A stretch of 8,911 nt of DNA from an uncultured Acinetobacter sp. (GTDB lineage: Bacteria > Pseudomonadota > Gammaproteobacteria > Pseudomonadales > Moraxellaceae). Of the stretch, positions 1 through 8,122 are shown piece by piece. Under the pieces are notes generated by a model. It was not told the origin of the DNA. It was given only the letters and a program-made list of their open reading frames with translations, and ran no database searches. Each line of letters opens with the position of its first letter. The first letter of the stretch is position 1. The DNA is taken from assembly GCA_900766635.1 (NCBI GenBank), contig CAAFWA010000248.1:1-8911 (forward strand), given 5' to 3'. Made by a program: the position numbers and the translations under genes.

Positions 1-417
1 AAGCACCACCGTTAATATGGCAAACATCACATCAAGTTGATTAGGAATACCACCGCGTGTGGTCATAATATCTTGATATTCAATGAGTAAATAAGCAAAG
101 CTTGCAAAAGATAGCAGCATTAAGCCCCAATCAATCAAGCTCACTTTGCTGCGACTTGTACGCTGGCGTGCAGGGTAGAGTAAAAAGATTAGGCCTAAAC
201 CAATTGAGACATGGGCAGCACGTTGAATCAGTTCGGGTAAGGGGTGATAAGTAATAAATAAATGAAATAAGGAATAGCTGATCGCAAGCGCACTCATGAA
301 CCACAACACAGATCGATTTGTGGGTTGACGGGTCACGGATTCACGGTCAAATTTTTCTAAAATTTCTTGTTGTTGCGCTTGATCGAGTTGTTCTAATACA
401 GGTTTTTCTTGGCTCAT
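1..417 (-). CDS. TRAP transporter fused permease, TAXI type, N-terminal part (cut by window edge)
   Basis: The first 139 codons are present; the frame stays open to base 1, so the C-terminal bulk of the gene is off-window. It starts MSQEKPVLEQ and has a charged, Gln-rich cytoplasmic N-terminus (about 1-36). Hydrophobic segments follow at about 37-57, 66-81 and 95-113, and a fourth begins near 129. The stretch RGGIPNQLD (121-129) after a Tyr-rich helix end is typical of the N-terminal region of fused 4TM/12TM TRAP permeases. In that family the protein forms the inner-membrane channel for import of an organic anion delivered by a TAXI binding protein, driven by an ion gradient. The ATG at 417-415 overlaps the stop of the DUF1850 gene in an ATGA junction. 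It has a strong AAGGAG seven bases upstream, inside that gene. Family assignment rests on this fragment plus the two upstream neighbours; the substrate is unknown. Confidence 0.88.
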   Translation of the reverse strand, partial: MSQEKPVLEQLDQAQQQEILEKFDRESVTRQPTNRSVLWFMSALAISYSLFHLFITYHPLPELIQRAAHVSIGLGLIFLLYPARQRTSRSKVSLIDWGLMLLSFASFAYLLIEYQDIMTTRGGIPNQLDVMFAILTVVL

Positions 418-887
418 AGACAGGCTCCTTGCTGCCAAGTTTGCCATCTCAACAGATGGCGAGGACGAATCTGAATGGTTTGATAATCGGCCACATCTTG
501 ATAAATGGGCCACTGGTGTTGAGCAATGATGATCTGAGCTTGGATGTTGGAGGACACCACCCAATTGAGCTCAGGCAAAGTCTGTTGCACACGAAATTCA
601 ATATATTGAGGCGTTTGTTTGACCACTGTTAAATGCGCAGGTACACCTGCCCCAAAGCCCTCAATGCGAGTATGGGTGAGCTGTAAGTGTTGCGCTTGCA
701 CCTGATAATCTTCTTGCCACAAGGTTTTTTCTACCGAATGTCGCCACTGTAAGCTAAAGTTTTGTGCAGCTATAAAACAATGCAAGGCTTGATCGTCAGA
801 GCGAATTTCAAGGTAGGTGCGTGGCCAACACAGCCAACATAAACCTAAAAAAAGTGCAGCATAAGCTGCACTCCATCTATGCTTCAT
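414..887 (-). CDS. DUF1850 protein of a TRAP-TAXI operon
   Basis: This is a 157-residue protein of unknown biochemical function. An N-terminal hydrophobic stretch (about 8-21) after MKHRW reads as a signal anchor or uncleaved signal, so the rest should be periplasmic. The DUF1850 hallmarks are visible: FSLQWRHSVEK at 44-54, followed by an acidic and aromatic segment and RIEGFGAGVP at 74-83. Genes of this family are commonly found between a TAXI binding protein and the fused permease, as here, so an accessory role in that transporter is likely but inferred. The start ATG at 887-885 shares one base with the TAA stop of the binding-protein gene (TAATG). I see no good Shine-Dalgarno sequence before it, so reinitiation by ribosomes finishing the upstream gene is the likely mode of translation. 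Its 3' end contains the permease ribosome-binding site. Confidence 0.85.
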   Translation of the reverse strand: MKHRWSAAYAALFLGLCWLCWPRTYLEIRSDDQALHCFIAAQNFSLQWRHSVEKTLWQEDYQVQAQHLQLTHTRIEGFGAGVPAHLTVVKQTPQYIEFRVQQTLPELNWVVSSNIQAQIIIAQHQWPIYQDVADYQTIQIRPRHLLRWQTWQQGACL

Positions 888-1894
888 TATTTGGCTGCAA
901 GCTCGTCATAATATTGCTTGGCACCCGGATGCATTGGGGCGACTAAACCTTGTTGCGCTTGTTGTAGGCTAATTTCACGCGCTGCTTGGTGTGAGTTGAC
1001 CAATTGTGGCAGGCTCTCAAAGAAAGTTTTAGTGAGTTTATAGACATCGGCTTGTGAAAGATCAGAACGTACCACCAACGCATTCATAATGGCAGCGGTT
1101 GGAATATCTTCGCTGTTGCCATAAGTGCCTTTTGGAATATTTAACGATAAGAAATAGGTTTGATCTTTTGCAATCGCTTTGACTTTAGCAGGATCAATAC
1201 TCACCAACTGTAAATCAAAGCCTTGTTGTAATTCCATTAATGAAGAATTTGGCAGGCCACTGGTTAAAAAGGCTGCATCTAATTTGCCGCCCTTTAAGGC
1301 ATCTGCTGCTTCAGCATAGCCTAAGTAATCCACTTTGACATCTTTATAATCAATGCCAAAACCTTTAAGTAGGGTACGTGCATTGACTTCAACGCCTGAG
1401 TTTTGTGCGCCAACCGCAATGCGTTTGCCTTTTAAGTCTTCAATGTTTTTAATTCCTGAGCGCTTTGAAGTGACAATTTGCACGTAGTTTGGATACAAAG
1501 CTGCAATTTGCTGCACGTTGTCGATTTTAGTTTGAAAACTTCCTGTGCCGTTTAACGCTTCGGTGAGGCTATCGCTCATCACAAAAGCCATTTCAACTTT
1601 ATTTTGTTTGAGTAAATTTAAGTTTTCCACCGAAGCGCCTGTGGTTTGTGTTTTAGAATTGACGCCATAGGTTTTATTATAAATTTCTGCAAGGCTTGTC
1701 CCAATCACGTTATAGGGGCCAGAGGCACCGCCTGTGGCAATATTGACAAAGCGTGTATCGAGCTTGTCGGCAGCGCTAGTTGTGCTACTAGATTGAGCTG
1801 AGCTTGTGCTTGATGTATTGGGTGAGTTGGAATCGCTGCAGGCGGTTAAAGTTGCAATGCCGGCAATCAGGGCAAGACGCTGCCAAGTTTTCAT
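887..1894 (-). CDS. TAXI-family TRAP solute-binding lipoprotein
   Basis: This 335-residue protein should capture the substrate for the TRAP permease encoded two genes downstream. It has a lipoprotein signal, MKTWQRLALIAGIATLTAC, with the lipobox LTAC and lipid-bearing Cys19. A Ser/Thr/Asn-rich low-complexity linker (about 20-42) follows, then the binding domain. TAXI features include the opening strand and glycine loop FVNIATGGASGPYNVIG (49-65), a central region with KGKRIAVGAQNSGVEV (155-170), and the characteristic C-terminal MHPGAKQYYDEL (321-332). Known TAXI proteins are reported to bind glutamate or 2-oxoglutarate, but the ligand here cannot be read from sequence. The ATG at 1894 is well supported by AAGGAGAA about six bases upstream. 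A lipid anchor is notable for a Gram-negative binding protein, since many are soluble. It is the first gene of its operon. Confidence 0.92.
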   Translation of the reverse strand: MKTWQRLALIAGIATLTACSDSNSPNTSSTSSAQSSSTTSAADKLDTRFVNIATGGASGPYNVIGTSLAEIYNKTYGVNSKTQTTGASVENLNLLKQNKVEMAFVMSDSLTEALNGTGSFQTKIDNVQQIAALYPNYVQIVTSKRSGIKNIEDLKGKRIAVGAQNSGVEVNARTLLKGFGIDYKDVKVDYLGYAEAADALKGGKLDAAFLTSGLPNSSLMELQQGFDLQLVSIDPAKVKAIAKDQTYFLSLNIPKGTYGNSEDIPTAAIMNALVVRSDLSQADVYKLTKTFFESLPQLVNSHQAAREISLQQAQQGLVAPMHPGAKQYYDELAAK

Positions 1895-1904
1895 AAAGTT
1901 CTCC

Positions 1905-1993
1905 TTGTTGTTATCACGCTATAGTTTTTTAAAACGGCTTAAAAAATTTTGTTGTTGTATCGCTTAGAGTAATAGTTGTAGCCCAAGCGTGAT
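1905..1993. repeat. Leader-region direct repeat with an inverted third copy
   Basis: Two 16-base direct repeats lie at 1905-1920 (TTGTTGTTATCACGCT) and 1949-1964 (TTGTTGTTGTATCGCT). They match at 13 of 16 positions and are offset by 44 bases, close to four helical turns. The last eight bases of the first copy, ATCACGCT, also occur in inverted orientation at 1986-1993. All three sites lie between the proS terminator and the TAXI operon start, and the first abuts the ribosome-binding site. They could be half-sites for a regulator of the TRAP operon, or a leader-RNA element. The simple TTG repetition could also inflate the match by chance. Confidence 0.4.
1918..1923 (-). promoter_or_regulatory. 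Possible -10 element for the TAXI-DUF1850-permease operon
   Basis: On the minus strand this reads TATAGC, a four-of-six match to a sigma-70 -10 box. It sits 24 bases before the start codon of the binding-protein gene and overlaps one of the leader repeats. No convincing -35 box lies 16-18 bases upstream; only a run of T is found there. A promoter must exist somewhere in 1895-2023, because a strong terminator isolates this operon from proS. This exact placement is tentative. Confidence 0.22.
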
Positions 1994-2023
1994 GCTTTAG
2001 CAATTTTTGATTAAAAATAAAAC

Positions 2024-2056
2024 AAAAAAAATCCTGCGATGAACGCAGGATTTTTT
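2024..2056 (-). terminator. Intrinsic terminator after proS
   Basis: A perfect inverted repeat pairs 2031-2038 (ATCCTGCG) with 2044-2051 (CGCAGGAT) around a five-base loop. The A and T tracts on either side extend the pairing to 2026-2056, a 13-bp stem. On the minus strand the GC-rich core is followed by an uninterrupted run of T, as expected for Rho-independent termination of proS, whose stop codon lies 15 bases upstream. The symmetric A/T tracts would also let it work in the opposite direction. Confidence 0.92.
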
Positions 2057-2071
2057 GTAAAACAGAAAAGT

Positions 2072-3787
2072 TTATTTGGCGATTTTCGCTAATAATTCTT
2101 CTTTGGTTAAATTCACGGCTTCAGCATCACGGCGACCTTTATATTCAAAAGTACCCGCATCTAAGCCTTTTTCACCAATCACAATACGATGTGGAATACC
2201 ATTGATTTCTAAGTCAGAGAATTTAACGCCCGGACGTTCATCACGGTCATCAAGTAATACATCAAAACCAGCAGCTTGTAATTCAGCATACAAGCTTTCA
2301 GCTGCTTCCATGGTGCGTGGTGATTTATGTGCATTCATTGGAACAATTGCAACTTCAAATGGCGCAATTGCAGCTGGCCAAATAATACCTTTTTCGTCGT
2401 AGTTTTGCTCAATTGCAGAGGCTACAACACGTGTTACCCCAATACCATAGCAACCCATGGTGACGACAAATGGCTTACCATCTTTACCTAACACTTTACA
2501 GCCAAGCGCTTCTGAATATTTTTGGCCCAATTGGAAGATGTGACCCACTTCAATACCACGTTTGATTTGGAGCGTACCTTTACCATCTGGAGATGGATCA
2601 CCCTCAACCACGTTACGTAAGTCATAGACTTCCGTAAACTGTGCATCACGTTCCCAGTTCACACCTGTTGCATGTTGATCAATGGCATTACCACCTGCAA
2701 CAAAGTCAGATAACACCGATGCAGCACGGTCAACAATCACGGTTAAGCCTTTTTCAACTAAACCTTGTGGACCAACAAAGCCTGAGGTTAAGCCAAGCGC
2801 AGCAATTTGCTCTTCGGTTGCAAAAGTCAGTGGTGCTGCAATTAACGGATGTTTTTCGGCTTTAATTTCGTTGAGTTCGTGGTCACCACGCAAGAATAAA
2901 GCCACAACAGGTGTTTCGCCTGCTTCATTGGCTACGCCTTGTACCAATAATGCTTTAACCGCTTGTTTAGGCTCAGTCCCTAAAAATGCTGATACTTCAG
3001 CAATGGTTTTTTGATTTGGCGTTGCCACCAATTGCAATTCTTGCGTTGGTGCAGCACGTTCGCCGACTAAAATCGCTTCAGCCATTTCGATGTTGGCTGC
3101 ATAGTCTGATTCGGTTGAGAACGCGATATCGTCTTCACCACTTGATGCCAATACGTGGAATTCGTGTGAACCTGAACCGCCAATTGAACCTGTATCGGCT
3201 TGTACAGGGCGGAAGTTTAGGCCTAAACGAGTGAAAATACGGCAATATGCATCATACATAATGTCGTAAGTTTCTTGTAATGATTCTTGGTCGGCATGGA
3301 AAGAGTACGCATCTTTCATAATAAATTCACGTGAACGCATCACACCAAAACGTGGGCGGATTTCATCACGGAATTTAGTTTGTACTTGGTAAAAGTTAGC
3401 AGGTAATTGCTTATAACTTTTAAGCTCATTACGGGCTAAGTCAGTAATCACTTCTTCATGCGTTGGGCCAAGCACAAAGTCATTGTTGTGACGATCTTTA
3501 AAACGTAATAGCTCAGGACCGTATTGTACATAACGACCTGATTCTTCCCATAACGCTGCAGGTTGCGTTACAGGCATCAGCACTTGAAGAGAACCTGCAC
3601 GGTCCATTTCTTCACGAACAATCGCTTCTACTTTATTTAAGACACGAACACCCATCGGTAACCAGCTGTATAAACCAGAAGCCAATTTACGGATCATACC
3701 GGCACGAAGCATTAACTGATGCGAGATCACTTCTGCATCATTTGGGGTTTCTCTTAACGTTGCAAATAAAAAGCGACTGGCGCGCAT
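2072..3787 (-). CDS. proS: Prolyl-tRNA synthetase, bacterial type with editing insert
   Basis: This cytoplasmic class II aminoacyl-tRNA synthetase charges tRNA-Pro with proline using ATP. The 571-residue length matches the bacterial family with an insertion editing domain. The N-terminal catalytic part includes [12 protein letters not shown] (106-117), with the Thr109/Glu111 proline-site residues. Motif 2 is near 137-151, with TKFRDE and Arg140. The editing (INS) domain spans about 220-400, with Lys278 in VKALLV and Asp353, which correspond to editing residues studied in the Escherichia coli enzyme. Motif 3 follows, with [11 protein letters not shown] (445-455). The C-terminal anticodon-binding domain runs from about 475 to the end and includes [14 protein letters not shown] chose ATG 3787 (MRASRFLF) because it aligns with the usual N-terminus and has AGGA eight bases upstream. 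The longer frame from TTG 3805 adds six atypical residues. It is a single gene between two terminators. Confidence 0.98.
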   Translation of the reverse strand: MRASRFLFATLRETPNDAEVISHQLMLRAGMIRKLASGLYSWLPMGVRVLNKVEAIVREEMDRAGSLQVLMPVTQPAALWEESGRYVQYGPELLRFKDRHNNDFVLGPTHEEVITDLARNELKSYKQLPANFYQVQTKFRDEIRPRFGVMRSREFIMKDAYSFHADQESLQETYDIMYDAYCRIFTRLGLNFRPVQADTGSIGGSGSHEFHVLASSGEDDIAFSTESDYAANIEMAEAILVGERAAPTQELQLVATPNQKTIAEVSAFLGTEPKQAVKALLVQGVANEAGETPVVALFLRGDHELNEIKAEKHPLIAAPLTFATEEQIAALGLTSGFVGPQGLVEKGLTVIVDRAASVLSDFVAGGNAIDQHATGVNWERDAQFTEVYDLRNVVEGDPSPDGKGTLQIKRGIEVGHIFQLGQKYSEALGCKVLGKDGKPFVVTMGCYGIGVTRVVASAIEQNYDEKGIIWPAAIAPFEVAIVPMNAHKSPRTMEAAESLYAELQAAGFDVLLDDRDERPGVKFSDLEINGIPHRIVIGEKGLDAGTFEYKGRRDAEAVNLTKEELLAKIAK

Positions 3788-3798
3788 GGAAAATGTCC
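3788..3798 (-). promoter_or_regulatory. proS ribosome-binding site that decides the start
   Basis: On the minus strand the bases before ATG 3787 read AGGACATTTTCC, giving an AGGA Shine-Dalgarno core (3796-3799 region) with eight bases of spacing. The alternative upstream in-frame TTG at 3805 has no comparable purine-rich element in front of it and would lie inside the leader of a transcript started from the TATAAT at 3827-3832. The shorter protein is therefore preferred. Confidence 0.75.
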
Positions 3799-3826
3799 TA
3801 AGCAAAGATGGCTAATGAAAGGCCAA

Positions 3827-3832
3827 ATTATA
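3827..3832 (-). promoter_or_regulatory. proS promoter -10 box (perfect TATAAT)
   Basis: On the minus strand this is an exact TATAAT, about 40 bases before the proS ATG, giving a predicted leader of roughly 30 bases. A -35 element at normal spacing would fall at about 3849-3855, inside the terminator hairpin of the upstream RND operon, where no good TTGACA match is seen. The -10 is convincing by sequence and position; the weak -35 leaves strength and dependence open. Confidence 0.55.
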
Positions 3833-3836
3833 CAAT

Positions 3837-3869
3837 AAAAACAGCGCCGACATATTGAATGTCGGCGCT
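3837..3869 (-). terminator. Intrinsic terminator after the RND efflux operon
   Basis: A perfect 11-bp GC-rich inverted repeat pairs 3843-3853 (AGCGCCGACAT) with 3859-3869 (ATGTCGGCGCT) around a five-base loop. On the minus strand it is followed by GTTTTTATT. The hairpin begins seven bases after the stop codon of the RND gene, the expected position for a Rho-independent terminator. The T tract runs almost directly into the proS -10 box. Confidence 0.88.
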
Positions 3870-3875
3870 TTCGTG

Positions 3876-6800
3876 CTAATTGGTGAATTTTTTAGTGAAA
3901 CGCTGCAGCATAATTTTCACATCATCTAAATAGGTGAAGATCACCGGCACTACCACAAGGGTGAGTAAAGTCGAGGTAATTAAGCCACCAATCACCGCAT
4001 GTGCCATCGGTGCACTTTGTTCGCCGCCTTCACCCAAACCTAATGCCAAAGGCACCATACCCATGACCATGGCGCAGGTGGTCATTAAAATTGGGCGTAA
4101 ACGGGTTTTTCCAGCTTCAATAATGGCAATTTCACGCATCACCCCTTGATCCATAGCTTTTTTAATAAAGTCGATCAGCAAAATCGCATTTTTGGTCACT
4201 AAGCCCATTAACATGATGATGCCAATGATCGAGAATAAATTTAAGGTAGAATTGAGTAAATACAACGCCAAGAACACACCAATTAATGACAGCGGTAAAG
4301 AGGCCATAATCGCAGCAGGGTGAATAAAACTATTAAACTGTGAACCTAGGACAATATAAATAAACACGATGGATAAAATAATCGCCGTGACGGCATAGCC
4401 TGCGGATTCTGCCATATCGGCATTGGAACCTTGAGTGACAAAGCGATAACCCAGAGGTAATTCAAACTGATCTTGAATGACTTGAATATCGGCACCAATA
4501 TCACCCGCAGGCCGACCTGAGGTGTTGGCCTCGACCAACACTTCTCGTGATAAATAACGACGATTAATTTGAGAGGCACCCAAATCTTGCTGCATCGTCG
4601 CCACTGTAGACAGCGGAATTAAAATAGGTTGACCATTCACATCGGTTTTGGCTGATGCTAAATATAAGTGTTGTAAATCTTGCGGTACACGACGTTCGCT
4701 TTCGGCCAAACGTACATTGACATCATAAGTTTCGCCTTTCGCATCTTCCCATGTGGTGACGTTATCACCTGCCAATAAGGGACGCAAAGCTTGTCCCACT
4801 TGACTAACCGAAAGCCCTAAATCACTCGCTAACAGGCGATTAATCTGTACACTTAAAGTCGGTTTCGGGTCTTTGAGTGATGATTCTAAATCGACAATGC
4901 CATCAACTTGGCCAATTTGTGCCATAAAACGATCAGAAATCTTTTGTAGCTCATCAAGTTCAGGCCCTTGAATAGAAATCATCACAGGTTTTTGACCACC
5001 AGATACAGTTTCATCGGCAGAGGCCACAGAGGTGACGGTAATGCCAGCCACAGCGCTTAAGCGATTACGAAACTCATTATTCAGCTCGGTTAAGCTTTGC
5101 TTACGTTCTTGGCGTGGGGTAATACGTACACGTAAACTCACATGATTTTTACCCCGATCAGTCACGCTGTTAATCACCCCATAGGTACTGATAACTTCTG
5201 GATGCTCACGAATAATCGCATCGACTTGTTTCAGTTTGGCTTCTGAATACTCAATTGAAGCATCCACCGGCGTTTCAAATTTAATGCGAATTTCACCTTT
5301 ATCAGGCACAGGCACAAACTCTGAACCAATCATATTGGCTAATGCAAAGGCCCCGAATAAAGAGGCAACCGCAATCCCTACCGTCACCAGACGAAATTTT
5401 AAGGCACGTTTGAGTAATGTTTCATAAACCTGACTTAAATCATCTAAACGCTTGGAAATGGCATCTAAAAGGCGTTGGATGACGTTAACACGTTGAGGGT
5501 TTTTCGGTTTTTCAGCCCAATGGGCTGAGAGCATTGGATCTAGAGTGAAACTTACAAACATCGAAATGAGGACAGCAATACTGACTGTTACCCCAAATTG
5601 ATAGAAAAAGCGCCCAATAATCCCGCCCATAAAAGCCACAGGTAAAAATACCGCCACAATGGTTAAGGTCGTAGCAAGCACGGCAAGGCCAATTTCTTGT
5701 GTCCCATCGAGCGCCGCAGTGACATGATCTTTGCCCATATCAGCATGTCGCACAATATTTTCACGTACCACAATCGCATCATCAATTAAGAGACCAATAC
5801 TTAACGATAGCGCCAATAAGGTCATCATATTGATGGTAAAACCAAACACCCACACAAAGGTCAGTGTGCCAAGTAGGGCAATGGGTAAGGTGAGGCCGGT
5901 AATCAACGTGGAACGCCAAGAACCTAAAAACAGCAATACAATCAAGACGGCTAAAATTGCGCCTTCAATAATGGTGCGCACCACGTTGTCGATGCTGCCG
6001 CGAATACTTTTTGAAGAATCGACCACCACTTTGGCCGTCGTGCCCTCAGGCAATTGTGCTTGAATTTTGTCTAATACGTTGTAAGTGTTATCAACAACTT
6101 CAATAATATTGGAATCTGAGCTACGTAAAATATCGACAGCAACCGCAGCTTGACCATTTAAAAAAGCTCCTGATTCAGTTTCAGCTTGGCTGTCACGAAT
6201 ATCCGCTACTTGTTTTAAATAAATTGGGGCACCGTTTTTAGAGGCAACAATTAAATCACCAAACCCTTGTGGATAAAGGACTTTAGATTGAATCTCGACT
6301 ACGAGTTCACGTGAGCCTTGTTTTAAATTGCCACCGGGTAAATCAATATTTTCAGATTTTAAGGTGTTAATGACTTGATCAATGCCCACGCCCAAACTTT
6401 GCATTTTTACAGGATCGAGGGCAATGCGAATTTGTCGTTGTGCATCACCTAATAAATTAACTGCACCGACACCGGCTACAGTTTGTAGTTGCGGTACAAT
6501 GCTTTGTTTTAAATACGAACTTAAATCACGTAAGGCCAATTGCTCAGATTCAAATACAATCGACATCACCGCATTAGCAGTTGGGTCATAGCGTTCAACC
6601 ACAGGATCTGAAATTTCATCCCGAAACTCGGCACTCACCACAGCAATTTTATCGCGTACATCTTGAGCGGCAGTGGTTGATGAAGTATCTAAATTAAATT
6701 CCACCATCACCGTTGATAATCCTTCGCTTGATTGCGAAACGATTTTTTTCACCCCTGAGATCGTATTAATTTGATCTTCAATCTTTTTGGTGATTTCGGA

Positions 6801-6980
6801 TTCAACCGCTTCAGGCGACGCCCCCGCATAGTTGGTATACACCACCACAAATGGAAAATCGACATCGGGGAATTCTTCAACGCTCATGCGTTGCCAAGAG
6901 GCCAAGCCAAGGACCATCAAGCACAGCATCATCATGATGGTAAAGACTGGATATTGAACACTAATTCGAGTAAACCACAT
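3876..6980 (-). CDS. RND efflux pump, HAE1/AcrB family inner-membrane permease
   Basis: This 1034-residue proton-driven exporter is close to the usual AcrB-family length of about 1040-1050. The first membrane helix (about 10-28) is followed by the family signature [10 protein letters not shown] (34-43) and a large periplasmic loop to about 335. Helices 2-6 cover about 336-485, a second periplasmic loop runs to about 860, and the last helices lie at about 863-1017. The proton-relay residues are present: Asp400-Asp401 in [10 protein letters not shown] (396-405), Lys930 in [10 protein letters not shown] (926-935) and Thr967 in RPILMT. The paired Asp fits the drug/hydrophobe (HAE) branch better than the heavy-metal branch. 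The substrate is not deducible. The ATG at 6980 lies 14 bases after the adaptor stop, with AGGA nine bases upstream, so the two are surely co-transcribed. I do not recognise a specific named pump, so no symbol is given. Confidence 0.95.
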   Translation of the reverse strand: MWFTRISVQYPVFTIMMMLCLMVLGLASWQRMSVEEFPDVDFPFVVVYTNYAGASPEAVESEITKKIEDQINTISGVKKIVSQSSEGLSTVMVEFNLDTSSTTAAQDVRDKIAVVSAEFRDEISDPVVERYDPTANAVMSIVFESEQLALRDLSSYLKQSIVPQLQTVAGVGAVNLLGDAQRQIRIALDPVKMQSLGVGIDQVINTLKSENIDLPGGNLKQGSRELVVEIQSKVLYPQGFGDLIVASKNGAPIYLKQVADIRDSQAETESGAFLNGQAAVAVDILRSSDSNIIEVVDNTYNVLDKIQAQLPEGTTAKVVVDSSKSIRGSIDNVVRTIIEGAILAVLIVLLFLGSWRSTLITGLTLPIALLGTLTFVWVFGFTINMMTLLALSLSIGLLIDDAIVVRENIVRHADMGKDHVTAALDGTQEIGLAVLATTLTIVAVFLPVAFMGGIIGRFFYQFGVTVSIAVLISMFVSFTLDPMLSAHWAEKPKNPQRVNVIQRLLDAISKRLDDLSQVYETLLKRALKFRLVTVGIAVASLFGAFALANMIGSEFVPVPDKGEIRIKFETPVDASIEYSEAKLKQVDAIIREHPEVISTYGVINSVTDRGKNHVSLRVRITPRQERKQSLTELNNEFRNRLSAVAGITVTSVASADETVSGGQKPVMISIQGPELDELQKISDRFMAQIGQVDGIVDLESSLKDPKPTLSVQINRLLASDLGLSVSQVGQALRPLLAGDNVTTWEDAKGETYDVNVRLAESERRVPQDLQHLYLASAKTDVNGQPILIPLSTVATMQQDLGASQINRRYLSREVLVEANTSGRPAGDIGADIQVIQDQFELPLGYRFVTQGSNADMAESAGYAVTAIILSIVFIYIVLGSQFNSFIHPAAIMASLPLSLIGVFLALYLLNSTLNLFSIIGIIMLMGLVTKNAILLIDFIKKAMDQGVMREIAIIEAGKTRLRPILMTTCAMVMGMVPLALGLGEGGEQSAPMAHAVIGGLITSTLLTLVVVPVIFTYLDDVKIMLQRFTKKFTN

Positions 6981-6994
6981 GGTACAATATCCTG

Positions 6995-8092
6995 TTATTG
7001 ACTAATGCTGACAGCCTGATTGATCTGTTGATCGCTAAAACGTATACGACTAATACGATCGTTTGCCCCCAGCCCTTTGACCACCGCTTGATTTAAACTT
7101 GGATTTTGCTCAAGGACTTCAATCTTCACTTTACTAATTTTATTTTGACGTATGGCCCATACATAGGGTTGAGCATCGAGATCATAAATCACATCTAAAG
7201 GCAGCAATTGACCCACAACAGCCTCGCCAAATAAAATTTCACCTTCAATAAATGCACCAATACTTAAACTCGCTAAGTTTTGCTGAGGCTTGGCAAAAAA
7301 TTCGATCTGTCGATTATGTAAGTCCGCCAATGGCGCAATACGTGTTAGCGTGGCGCTATAGAGAGTTGGCTGGCCTTGAATACGATATTCAATCTGATGA
7401 CCGACTTTTAAGGCTTGTTGCTGTTCAATCGGCACTTGCCCTTGCAGTTCCAAGCGGCTTGGATCAATAATTTCGAATAAGGTTTGACCTGCACTGACTG
7501 TTTGGCCCAACTCCACTTGACGTTTGGTGATGACGCCGGTAATTGGACTACGTATTACAGCATCTTGTGTGGCTTTTTGTGCAATGTCGACATTGGCTTG
7601 TTGTGCATAGACATTTTCTTGTTGCGCTTGATAATCCACCACGCTTTGCTCGTATTCCACTTGGGAAATAAAACCCTGATCAAGTAAGCGCTTTTTGCGT
7701 TGCATCATACGTTCGGCTTGATTGGCTTGAGCTTTTGTGGCGGCTAAGTTAGCTTGAGCTTGGGCAAGACGTGCAGCATGATCTTGGTTATGGAGAACTA
7801 CCAACACTTGATTTTTTGCCACACTTTGACCGACATCAAATTTTACTTGGCTTGCAGTGCCTGTAACTTGCGCTTGGACACTGGTTTGATTTACGGCACG
7901 AAGACTACCGCTAAAGTGTGCCTTTTGACGCGCCTCACCATAGTGAAGCTCGACTAAATCAGCAGCAATCAGTTCAATTTTTTCAGGCTTTTGAACAGAC
8001 TTTAGGGGCTCATCTTGACCACAACCCACCAAGCTTAAGGCCAAAGTGCTATATAAAAGAAGTGAAGCTGAAGTCAGGCGATGAAAGCACAT
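6995..8092 (-). CDS. RND efflux periplasmic adaptor (membrane-fusion lipoprotein)
   Basis: This 365-residue protein should bridge the RND pump encoded next to it and an outer-membrane channel. The signal MCFHRLTSASLLLYSTLALS is followed by the lipobox LVGC with Cys24 as the lipidation site. The expected domain order is visible. A first lipoyl half (about 66-102) includes VQAQVTGTASQVKFDVGQSV. An Ala/Gln-rich alpha-helical hairpin follows (about 104-176), with LLDQGFISQVEYEQS at its turn. The second lipoyl half includes RSPITGVITKRQVELGQTV (181-199). A beta-barrel (about 213-290) and a membrane-proximal domain (about 295-350) complete it. The ATG at 8092 has AGGA seven bases upstream. The stop lies 14 bases before the pump gene, and no outer-membrane factor gene follows. 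The DUF4124 gene ends 30 bases upstream with no terminator between, so a three-gene transcript is plausible. Confidence 0.94.
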   Translation of the reverse strand: MCFHRLTSASLLLYSTLALSLVGCGQDEPLKSVQKPEKIELIAADLVELHYGEARQKAHFSGSLRAVNQTSVQAQVTGTASQVKFDVGQSVAKNQVLVVLHNQDHAARLAQAQANLAATKAQANQAERMMQRKKRLLDQGFISQVEYEQSVVDYQAQQENVYAQQANVDIAQKATQDAVIRSPITGVITKRQVELGQTVSAGQTLFEIIDPSRLELQGQVPIEQQQALKVGHQIEYRIQGQPTLYSATLTRIAPLADLHNRQIEFFAKPQQNLASLSIGAFIEGEILFGEAVVGQLLPLDVIYDLDAQPYVWAIRQNKISKVKIEVLEQNPSLNQAVVKGLGANDRISRIRFSDQQINQAVSISQ

Positions 8093-8122
8093 GCATTATT
8101 CCTAGATCTGCTGAAGATAAAA

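Noticed and set aside
2682..3014. Plus-strand open frame of 110 codons inside proS
   Set aside because: It is fully antisense to a strongly recognised essential gene, has no ribosome site of note and shows no domain; its composition is what the reverse complement of proS would give.
3215..3228. Perfect 14-base palindrome GTTTAGGCCTAAAC, with a shorter relative at 189-198
   Set aside because: Both lie inside conserved coding sequence (LNFRP in ProS; a membrane helix in the permease), with no matching spacing or context. They are most simply codon coincidence.
4346..4579. Minus-strand frame of 77 codons in another phase of the RND gene
   Set aside because: It overlaps the intact RND reading frame completely; there is no frameshift in the main gene that would call for it.
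5731..6063. Plus-strand open frame of 110 codons inside the RND gene
   Set aside because: It is antisense to conserved transmembrane helices that include the Asp400-Asp401 motif. The peptide is Ile/Thr/Lys-rich without recognisable features, so it is a shadow frame.
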